A stretch of 64,000 nucleotides of DNA from CAZGHS01 sp964525495 (GTDB lineage: Bacteria; Patescibacteriota; Microgenomatia; JALYQM01): NCBI GenBank assembly GCA_964525495.1, contig CAZGHS010000007.1, forward strand, positions 1 to 64,000, in the 5' to 3' direction. Positions 27,282 through 34,051 of the stretch are shown here, one piece after another. Both the position numbers and the translations under genes were made by a program. Each line of letters opens with the position of its first letter. Position 1 is the stretch's first letter. The notes below the pieces were generated by a model. The model saw only the letters and a list, made by a program, of their open reading frames with translations, made no database searches and was not told the DNA's origin.

Positions 27282-28337
27282 CTATTCTAAAACAGGCTTA
27301 TTCTCGCTTAGCCATTTTTTTAACCACTCAATACATTCCTGCGTGTCATATACATAGCTATCTTGAAGAAACTTAACGGCAGCAGCACGATCATGTCCTC
27401 CGCCCTTACCTGTTTGCTGACCGATCATTCGTACGTTCACACTTCCAGGACGTGATCTCATTGACCCACTCACACTCCCATCAGCTCGTGGAGAGAAAAC
27501 CATTCCCCAAGAGCATTCAGTCATTGATAATCCATATTGAGCTATAAAAATATGAGTTGCAGCGCTGACCATTCCATCATCCAATTGATGTTCCGCAATA
27601 TATTTCCTATCTATATAAGAAATAATAAACTTCGGCCAACCGGGAATCTCTTCAATTCTCGCATTAGTAACAATATTCTGAATTATTTCAAACGTTTTTA
27701 CCGGATATGTGCTGTATCGTGACTGAAAGCCTTGAATACTAATATCAGCAGCATCAACTAATCGCTTAGCAACGAGAAACACATCGGATTGTTCAGAAGA
27801 AACAAATCTAAAATTGCCTGTATCACCCAAAATTCCGAGCAACAAAGTTTCCGCGGTAATTTTTTCTAAGGTACCTTCGCTAAAAAATATATTATGAACA
27901 AGTTCAGCATTTGAAGAATAATCACCTAGCACTAAGTGTGCTGTAAAATTATCCGGATCATTTTTATGATGATCTATACATACAGACTCGCCTTTAAAGG
28001 AATCAAAAAAATCTTTCTTAGGATGAAAACGAGAAAACTGGCACGCATCAACTCCGATTAAAAAATCAAACCGAGAAAAATCATAGGAGTCTTCTATTAC
28101 AAAATGAATCTTGTCAAAATCTTGAAAACTACCCCATCGTGTCTCAGGTATAGAAAAAGTAAATAACTCTACATTTTTTTCAGGATATTTTTTTGAGATA
28201 TATCGATAAACTCCTAACATTGAAGCAATAGAGTCATCATCAGGACCTTTATGAGAGACCACCATTACAGATTTTTTGTCCACAATTAGGTCATCAAAGC
28301 GTTTCTTAAAAGATTGAATTTGTTCTGCATGCATCAT
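27282..28337 (-). CDS. DHH/DHHA1 phosphoesterase (NrnA-like nanoRNase or pAp phosphatase)
   Basis: 351 aa. The DHH catalytic motifs are all visible: SHKGPDDDSIASML (motif I), IGVDACQFSRF (motif II), VCIDHHKNDPDN (motif III, DHH) and LGDTGNFRFVS (motif IV). The DHHA1 substrate-binding domain ends in GQQTGKGGGHDRAAAVKF. NrnA-type enzymes degrade 2-5 nt RNA and dephosphorylate pAp in the cytosol. The gene is divergent from the DNRLRE-protein gene; a minus-strand TATAAT (28351-28346) lies 8 nt before the ATG. Confidence 0.9.
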   Translation of the reverse strand: MMHAEQIQSFKKRFDDLIVDKKSVMVVSHKGPDDDSIASMLGVYRYISKKYPEKNVELFTFSIPETRWGSFQDFDKIHFVIEDSYDFSRFDFLIGVDACQFSRFHPKKDFFDSFKGESVCIDHHKNDPDNFTAHLVLGDYSSNAELVHNIFFSEGTLEKITAETLLLGILGDTGNFRFVSSEQSDVFLVAKRLVDAADISIQGFQSRYSTYPVKTFEIIQNIVTNARIEEIPGWPKFIISYIDRKYIAEHQLDDGMVSAATHIFIAQYGLSMTECSWGMVFSPRADGSVSGSMRSRPGSVNVRMIGQQTGKGGGHDRAAAVKFLQDSYVYDTQECIEWLKKWLSENKPVLE

Positions 28338-28345
28338 ATGAACAG

Positions 28346-28351
28346 ATTATA
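28346..28351 (-). promoter_or_regulatory. -10 box of the DHH phosphoesterase gene
   Basis: TATAAT on the minus strand, 8 nt before the first ATG (28337) and 11 nt before a second ATG (28334). Confidence 0.5.
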
Positions 28352-28365
28352 CCGTCCAGATTCAA

Positions 28366-28394
28366 TTGACACAAACGCGAAATATTCATACTAT
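28366..28394 (+). promoter_or_regulatory. Near-consensus promoter of the DNRLRE protein gene
   Basis: TTGACA (28366-28371), 17-bp spacer, TACTAT (28389-28394), then 9 nt to the ATG at 28404. This excludes the in-frame upstream ATG at 28314. Confidence 0.7.
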
Positions 28395-28403
28395 CAAAAC
28401 CAG

Positions 28404-29285
28404 ATGAAACCTATGCTAAGACAAGAACCCCAAGACCCGTATTCTCAAGCTATTAGTGGACTTGTTAAAAAGACCCTCATTATCGTCGGAGTATTCGTTG
28501 TTTTGGGCATTGTAGGAGTAGGATTTCTACTCATCAAAACTTCAGGTAAAAAAACTAGCAGTAAAGCAGAACCGTCTGCCTCACCAGAAGTACTGTCAGT
28601 CCAGCAGGAATCCTCAACTCCTCCTCAGCCAAGCAACTCTCCAATACCCAGTCCCACAAGGTCGGCAACATCTATACCGTCAGCATCACCATCTGTAACT
28701 GCTAGTCCTTCCACAGCTCCTAGTATGACTCCCACAATCATGCCCACCACAAGCCCATCATCGACTCCTCAATCAAAAACAATCAATGCAGACGCAGCAT
28801 TAGACGGATATATTGATGGAGTAGGGAAGTTCACAACCTCCGGAGATATCCGAGTGGGGAGTAGCACAAACGCAGCTATCAGAGGATTCCTATCATTCGA
28901 TATCACTTCTATAAACATGCCGCAATTTAAGTCAGCAAAATTTCGAATATTTCAATCATCAGTAAAAAATAATCCGTATACAACTGGGCAAGATATTCGA
29001 GTAGATCTTGTAAATTATGGTGGATCTTTAGATCCCGGAGATTATTCAACTGCGTCTGTCACACCGAGTTTCGCCATACTTTCTACTTCAAACTCACAAG
29101 GGTGGAAAGAGTTAGATATATCACAAATCGTGAAGCAAACGCGCGAATCCGGGAGATCAACGCTACAACTACGATTACATTTTACAATCGAGTCCCAAGG
29201 TGATGAAAAATATGCTTCTTTTGAATCCGGAGAAAATACGCTTAAAACTAACAATATTCCGCAGCTTATCGTAGAATATAAATAA
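28404..29285 (+). CDS. Membrane-anchored surface protein with DNRLRE/CBM96-like domain
   Basis: 293 aa from the promoter-supported start. One N-terminal span (TLIIVGVFVVLGIVGVGFLL) anchors the protein; residues about 55-125 are a Ser/Pro/Thr-rich linker; the C-terminal ~165 residues match the DNRLRE fold (INADAALDGYIDG, RGFLSFDITSI, GWKELDISQIVKQ, YASFESGENTLKTNNIPQLI), which in other proteins binds polysaccharides such as alginate. Probably an envelope adhesin. Together with the LPXTG-type and PA14 proteins it is one of three linker-bearing surface proteins in 9 kb. Confidence 0.75.
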   Translation: MKPMLRQEPQDPYSQAISGLVKKTLIIVGVFVVLGIVGVGFLLIKTSGKKTSSKAEPSASPEVLSVQQESSTPPQPSNSPIPSPTRSATSIPSASPSVTASPSTAPSMTPTIMPTTSPSSTPQSKTINADAALDGYIDGVGKFTTSGDIRVGSSTNAAIRGFLSFDITSINMPQFKSAKFRIFQSSVKNNPYTTGQDIRVDLVNYGGSLDPGDYSTASVTPSFAILSTSNSQGWKELDISQIVKQTRESGRSTLQLRLHFTIESQGDEKYASFESGENTLKTNNIPQLIVEYK

Positions 29286-29286
29286 A

Positions 29287-30066
29287 TTATTTAGTTAATC
29301 GAAAAGAATCGAAGATTGTTTTATTAATTCCAATCGGCCCAATAGGTTCTCTCGTTTCTGAATTAGAAAGGAGATGTAATTCATAGACTAAACCATTGTG
29401 TTCAAGCACTATGAAATCACTCGTAAGATATGCGGGCATTCCCTGAACAGTTATTTCTTTTACCGTATCCTCACCTGAAAGCGATTTAATATACATAAAA
29501 TCATTGTAGTTAGATGAATCCGAAGTAGGGAAAATTTTAATCCAAATATAATCATTATCAATAAAAATATCCTGAGGTAAGTTTTCAACCAGTCCAAAAG
29601 CAATTCGCTTTTCCTGACCAAATGCACCTGTGGGAAACTCTTTTGTCGCCCATGTTTTTGGAATATGTATTTCAAAAGCAAACTCAGGATTAATATACGC
29701 ACTGAATGTTGATTCAGTTGGTGCAGGCGTCAATAAAGCTTGAGTACTTTGTAGATCTGTAACCGCGACTGGAGTTAAGCGTGATCTAATAAGAAAAAAA
29801 GCGCCAATTCCTATTCCTATTAAAACAAAAAATAATAGAAAAGATATCCTTATAGGTTTAGAAGAAGATCGCTCTGTAGAAGTAGGTTCTTGAAAATTTT
29901 TTACTATTGGTTGAACAAAAACAGGGTGCTCTTGTTGATATTGCAAAATAGCACCGCTGACAACTCCCGGCTCCCAACCCTTAGCAACGAGCTGCTGCTT
30001 GATTTGGTCCATGCTTTCGCCCTGAGCAGCAGCATCACGTATAAATGCTCGTAGTGATTCATCCAT
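29287..30066 (-). CDS. Single-span membrane protein with UBA-like N-terminus and PsbP-like ectodomain
   Basis: 259 aa. Residues 1-45 form a three-helix-type segment (AFIRDAAAQGESMDQIKQQL, then GWEPGVVSGAILQYQ) that recurs at the cytoplasmic ends of many CPR membrane proteins. A span lies at about 75-97 (ISFLLFFVLIGIGIGAFFLI). The outer part (YINPEFAFEIHIPKTW, then IAFGLVENL) resembles PsbP/PsbP-like domains. It is divergent from the uracil-DNA glycosylase; a TATTAT (30079-30074, minus) lies 7 nt before the ATG. Function unknown. Confidence 0.65.
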   Translation of the reverse strand: MDESLRAFIRDAAAQGESMDQIKQQLVAKGWEPGVVSGAILQYQQEHPVFVQPIVKNFQEPTSTERSSSKPIRISFLLFFVLIGIGIGAFFLIRSRLTPVAVTDLQSTQALLTPAPTESTFSAYINPEFAFEIHIPKTWATKEFPTGAFGQEKRIAFGLVENLPQDIFIDNDYIWIKIFPTSDSSNYNDFMYIKSLSGEDTVKEITVQGMPAYLTSDFIVLEHNGLVYELHLLSNSETREPIGPIGINKTIFDSFRLTK

Positions 30067-30107
30067 TAATCAAATAATATCAAAAGCTGCCTGTATTTAA
30101 AACGAGA

Positions 30108-30113
30108 TATAAT
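30108..30113 (+). promoter_or_regulatory. -10 box of the uracil-DNA glycosylase gene, leaderless type
   Basis: TATAAT, then AAGCGT, then the ATG at 30120 (6-nt gap). A divergent TATTAT for the minus-strand gene at 30066 lies 29 bp away. Confidence 0.6.
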
Positions 30114-30119
30114 AAGCGT

Positions 30120-30722
30120 ATGGGGCAAAACTTACAAAAACATCAAGAAATGAAGAAAATAAAAGAAGAGATTCTTAACCTAAAATCTTCTCCACTATAC
30201 AATTATCGAACAGAAAATAACTTTTTCCCTGTCATAGGTGAAGGTAACCACGATGCAAAAATTATATTTATAGGAGAGGCTCCAGGGCTTAACGAAGCCA
30301 AAACAGGCAAGCCATTCTGTGGAGCCGCAGGGAAATTCTTCGATGAATTACTCGAAGCAGCTAAAATTGTGAGAGAAGAAGTGTATGTCGGAAATATTGT
30401 CAAAGATCGCCCGCCAGAAAATAGAGATCCAACTCCGCAAGAAATCGCAGTCTACGGCCCTTTTCTCATCAGACAGATAGATATTATTCAACCAGAAATT
30501 GTTGCCACACTGGGAAGATTTTCTATGACATATATTATGGAGCAGTTTGGTCTGAAGGAGAAACTCCAACCAATTAGTAAAATTCACGGGCAAGTCTTTG
30601 AAGCAAGCGCAAGTTACGGCAAAATAAAAATAATTCCTATGTATCACCCAGCCTCAGCGCTATACAATCCTAAAAATAGAAGCGTAATGATCGATGATAT
30701 TAAGATTTTATCGACATTTTAA
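30120..30722 (+). CDS. Family-4-like uracil-DNA glycosylase lacking Fe-S cysteines
   Basis: 200 aa. Motif A GEAPGLNEAKTGKPFCGAAG (from residue 52) and the C-terminal MYHPASAL motif identify the UDG superfamily, closest to family 4, with the intervening VYVGNIVKDRPPENRDPTPQ. Family 4 enzymes carry a [4Fe-4S] cluster on four cysteines; the matching positions here are L21, S24, D96 and Y112, and the protein has a single cysteine (C67). It should remove uracil from DNA without a cluster, or have lost activity. The 3' end overlaps the convergent M20 gene by 23 bp. Confidence 0.85.
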   Translation: MGQNLQKHQEMKKIKEEILNLKSSPLYNYRTENNFFPVIGEGNHDAKIIFIGEAPGLNEAKTGKPFCGAAGKFFDELLEAAKIVREEVYVGNIVKDRPPENRDPTPQEIAVYGPFLIRQIDIIQPEIVATLGRFSMTYIMEQFGLKEKLQPISKIHGQVFEASASYGKIKIIPMYHPASALYNPKNRSVMIDDIKILSTF

Positions 30723-31821
30723 ACGTACGCATTATCTCCCTGTAAACCTCTTCAATCATTCGTAAGGACTGTAGGTCAACCCATTCATTTTTGGTATGAT
30801 CCCCACCACCAATTGGCCCTACAGTAACAACTGGTATGCCTAGTCTATGTGCAAAAACATTTTCATCAGCTACAGACGAAGTATATCGAGGTTCAACTCC
30901 GTGCTTATTAAAAATTGATTCAATTTGCTGCACAAATTCATTATCACGATCAACCTCGTAACTCGATGCATAAGGAGTCGGACGTGAAACCAAATGCAAA
31001 TCATACACTATGTTATTTCCCTTACAAAATTCTGCAAAAGACTTTTCAAAGAGTGGTAAATCTGCGTTGGGTGTAGTTAAAACAGAAAATTGCAGCCTAC
31101 ATGAATCGGGAACAGAAAATGAATCAGAAGCACCGTGCACCGAATGAATAACTATCACAGTCTTTCCCAACTGCGTATGAGCAAGAAAAGAGTAAATAGA
31201 CAAAAATTCTACACACAAAGCCATCTGTTCAATTGCATTCACAGCGATCGAACTCTCAGCTGCATGTGCAGTTTTTCCTGAAACAACAAGTTCATACAAA
31301 ACTCTGCCCTTCCGACCATAGCAAACACTAAACGGCTCTTTCAGATCTGCAGCCTGTCCACTCTCCGCCACAATCATGCAATCAATGTCGGAAAGCTTTC
31401 CAGAAGAAACAAGATCATGTGCCCCTTGAGAAATATTTTCTTCGTCCACTCCAAAAACCAATTTTACTGGCACACCATTCTGTTTTCCCCACACACCAGC
31501 CAAGAGACACGCGGCAATGCCGCCTTTCATGTCCGCGACACCAAGTCCATGTGCTCGTTTTGCATCGCTCTCAACTTTAAAAGGGTTATGGGCATAGTGA
31601 ACATCAGGTGGGACTGTATCCATATGCCCATAAAACCCAACAAAATGAGAAGAAGGCGAACTTGTCGCCACAATATTAAACCGATTCCTTGAAGTTAAGA
31701 CCCGTTCCGTAATAAACTCGTTACGCTTCAAAAAATCTTCAATAAACTCCGCAACCCGCTGTTCCTTTGGAAAAACCGAGGAAATTGAGACCAATTGTGT
31801 CATCAACTCTATAATATCCAT
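30700..31821 (-). CDS. M20-family metallopeptidase/deacylase (DapE/ArgE-like)
   Basis: 373 aa. Di-zinc site residues are visible: GFYGHMDTVP (His, Asp), GVADMKGGIAACLL (bridging Asp), FGVDEENISQGAHD (Glu pair), VAESGQ, and a C-terminal GGGDHTKNEWV (His). The lid/dimerisation domain lies in the middle (GRKGRVLYELVVSGKTAHAA). M20 enzymes remove acyl or amino acid groups from amines (DapE, ArgE, LysK, dipeptidases). It starts 9 bp after the ATP-grasp gene, so the two are surely co-transcribed and probably act on the same compound. Confidence 0.88.
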   Translation of the reverse strand: MDIIELMTQLVSISSVFPKEQRVAEFIEDFLKRNEFITERVLTSRNRFNIVATSSPSSHFVGFYGHMDTVPPDVHYAHNPFKVESDAKRAHGLGVADMKGGIAACLLAGVWGKQNGVPVKLVFGVDEENISQGAHDLVSSGKLSDIDCMIVAESGQAADLKEPFSVCYGRKGRVLYELVVSGKTAHAAESSIAVNAIEQMALCVEFLSIYSFLAHTQLGKTVIVIHSVHGASDSFSVPDSCRLQFSVLTTPNADLPLFEKSFAEFCKGNNIVYDLHLVSRPTPYASSYEVDRDNEFVQQIESIFNKHGVEPRYTSSVADENVFAHRLGIPVVTVGPIGGGDHTKNEWVDLQSLRMIEEVYREIMRTFKMSIKS

Positions 31822-31830
31822 ACAAATCTC

Positions 31831-33261
31831 TTACACAAATACAAACCCTCTGTCACTCAAACGTCGACGAATTCCATTAATGTGACCATCATCACGTCCA
31901 GCAATAAATAGTTTAACCCTATCTGAAGCGAGGATACCGTTGTCTCGTGTAACAATGCTCCGAAACGCTTGGGGAACGACTAAACCCTCTCCAGAAGCCT
32001 CACCAAAAGCGAGTCCTCGTCCAACAATTTCAATATAATCCTCTGCACATGTCATTATGCTTGGCGCCGTAGCGTTTATATTCAACCAAGCCGCTGCTCC
32101 GATTTTGTCAGCCATAATCTGCGGAGGAGTATTCGCTGTTGGTCGAGCATTCAATTCAACCACATATACACGTTGTGTTCCGTCAGGTAATCGAATCAGA
32201 AACCAATCAACTCCCTGAATCCCAAAATATCCATTATCTTTTTGGTTATATGCTCCGACACTTTTTACCTGATCCCAAATAAGATTATGCATAGATGCGT
32301 CATGAGTATTATCAACAGAAAGTGGACTATTACCTTGGTATTCTCCTAAAGCTGAAGTCTCCTGCCGATAATGTCCCTTAAAATAGATTCCCCCTGAACG
32401 CGTCGTGACAAGTTGAGTACTACCATTCAACTCGAGTGTACCTAGATTACGTGCATCGGCTTCAGCTACCAGCTTTAAACCTTCTGGAGCAAATCTATCC
32501 TCTGGCCAATACTGCGAACCAGTCATACCAAAGTCACCTTCCACAAAAGACTGATGAACGGATCTTCTTATAGTAGCAATACCTTCCCGCAATGACGCTT
32601 CTGAAACTTCAGCAACATGATAAACCAAATCACCACCTGACCCAGTTGGAAATTTTAACCACACACCATATGCAGAATTGCCGAAACGAGAGACAACGTC
32701 ATGCAAGTCACTTTCAGACGAAAGCACAGCCCCGGGTAACATATCAAACGAGTTATCATTTGCCGCTCCTCGTAGCGATGCTTTATTATTTACTAAATGA
32801 GCAGGTGGCCTTTCCAAGGCACGTAGTCCATGTCGATCTAAATCGCGCTGAACATATTCACAATGGAACGTAGACACAACTCGTGCATCGGCTGGTAGTC
32901 GTGCTATATGTTCCGGCAATAATTTCGCAGCTGCATCAGTCGCGGGATACCCATAAGTAACACTTCCTTGTGGCACTGTAGGTATTTGGATTAAGCGTGC
33001 ACGTGTAGGAAGGAACCCCAGGTCCGAGTAATATCTCCCAAGTCCCGGTATCATTTCCAACGTTAATGCAAACTCATCATCTTGAAGTGCTGGAACAATG
33101 GTTAAATTTAAGTATGCATCTGCCGCTGGCCCAGGCACAGAAGTATTTTTATTAGCTCCTGTATAGTTCACATTAATAACAGGCGTCCCAGTTTCTCCAG
33201 TCGCCCACATCGCCGTATGGCCGAAAGAATAACTAGGTTGATTTTCGATTGAATGTCTCAT
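31831..33261 (-). CDS. ATP-grasp ligase, PGM1-like, unknown substrate
   Basis: About 476 aa from MRHSIENQPS; an ATG 15 nt upstream (33276) abuts a TATATT box and is less likely. The N-terminal ~150 residues resemble a pre-ATP-grasp domain. LVNNKASLRGAA and LKFPTGSGGDLVYHV fit the ATP-binding lysines and glycine loop; FGIQGVDWFLIR and VVELNARPTANTPP give the magnesium-binding Glu-x-Asn-x-Arg. It should join a carboxylate to an amine. Base composition looks richer in G+C and the protein richer in Ala/Arg than its neighbours, which may mean transfer. Paired with the M20 peptidase downstream. Confidence 0.7.
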   Translation of the reverse strand: MRHSIENQPSYSFGHTAMWATGETGTPVINVNYTGANKNTSVPGPAADAYLNLTIVPALQDDEFALTLEMIPGLGRYYSDLGFLPTRARLIQIPTVPQGSVTYGYPATDAAAKLLPEHIARLPADARVVSTFHCEYVQRDLDRHGLRALERPPAHLVNNKASLRGAANDNSFDMLPGAVLSSESDLHDVVSRFGNSAYGVWLKFPTGSGGDLVYHVAEVSEASLREGIATIRRSVHQSFVEGDFGMTGSQYWPEDRFAPEGLKLVAEADARNLGTLELNGSTQLVTTRSGGIYFKGHYRQETSALGEYQGNSPLSVDNTHDASMHNLIWDQVKSVGAYNQKDNGYFGIQGVDWFLIRLPDGTQRVYVVELNARPTANTPPQIMADKIGAAAWLNINATAPSIMTCAEDYIEIVGRGLAFGEASGEGLVVPQAFRSIVTRDNGILASDRVKLFIAGRDDGHINGIRRRLSDRGFVFV

Positions 33262-33313
33262 AACAAAAAAGATCATAATATAGGGTCTACAGAATACAAA
33301 ATTTATTCACAAA

Positions 33314-33343
33314 TTGTACAAAATATAAACAAAATGTTAAAAT
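33314..33343 (+). promoter_or_regulatory. Promoter of the ACT-domain gene, leaderless type
   Basis: TTGTAC (33314-33319), 18-bp spacer, TAAAAT (33338-33343), 6 nt to the ATG at 33350. The surrounding 50 bp are very A+T-rich. Confidence 0.55.
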
Positions 33344-33349
33344 ATTAAC

Positions 33350-34003
33350 ATGATATCTATTACAGACGTGCTCGAACAAAAATTAAAAAGCTCCCCGTAT
33401 ATCCTAGAATCCTTGGAGCATGGGCTTCTTAATCATTCCTCACTAGCACGCCTTCTACATAAAGAGATCGAAAAAGAGACCAAAAAAAACATCACCCAAA
33501 GCGCGCTTATTATGGCAATAAATCGCCTCGCAAAAAAAATACAAGAAATTCAAAAAACACGCAAAATATTTAGCCAAGCCCCAAACATGATTGTCCGATC
33601 GAATCTGTTTGAATGTACGATCATCAACTCAAAAAATATGATCGCCCTCCAAAAACAGATATTAGAAGAAGTCGCTCATCATCAAGGAGCCTTTCTCACG
33701 ATTACCTCTGGAGTGTTTGAAACTACAATCATAGCCAGCGGAGAATTAGAAAAAAAGATTGTACAAGTATGTGGAAAAGCTCAAATCAAAAGCATTATTA
33801 CGGACCTTGCATCAGTAACTATCCAACTCGATGATTATATTGTCACAACGCCTGGAGCTTATGCTCACATACTCAAACTCCTCGCATGGGAAGGGATAAA
33901 CATCACGGAAGTTGTTTCCACTTATGGCGAGCTCACGATTATTCTAAAAAATACTGACAGCGATAGAGCTTTCTCCGTTCTCAAAAACACAATCGCACAA
34001 TAA
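33350..34003 (+). CDS. Putative regulator: HTH-like N-terminus plus ACT-like domains
   Basis: 217 aa. Residues about 15-65 are helical and could be a winged-helix-type domain (HSSLARLLHKEIEKETKKNI, then SALIMAINRLAKKI). The rest shows two ACT-like beta-alpha-beta units, the second reading TTPGAYAHILKLLAWEGINI and VVSTYGELTIILKN, close to the regulatory ACT pair of aspartate kinase but without any kinase domain. ACT domains bind small ligands, usually amino acids. It could be a ligand-responsive transcription factor; the DNA-binding part is not certain. Confidence 0.6.
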   Translation: MISITDVLEQKLKSSPYILESLEHGLLNHSSLARLLHKEIEKETKKNITQSALIMAINRLAKKIQEIQKTRKIFSQAPNMIVRSNLFECTIINSKNMIALQKQILEEVAHHQGAFLTITSGVFETTIIASGELEKKIVQVCGKAQIKSIITDLASVTIQLDDYIVTTPGAYAHILKLLAWEGINITEVVSTYGELTIILKNTDSDRAFSVLKNTIAQ

Positions 34004-34014
34004 TTTGTCACAGT

Positions 34015-34043
34015 TTGCACTTTACTCAAACTTTTACTATAGT
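34015..34043 (+). promoter_or_regulatory. Promoter of the PilM/baseplate-J-like gene
   Basis: TTGCAC (34015-34020), 17-bp spacer, TATAGT (34038-34043), 8 nt to the ATG at 34052; an alternative TACTAT overlaps at 34035-34040. Confidence 0.5.
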
Positions 34044-34051
34044 AAGTACTA

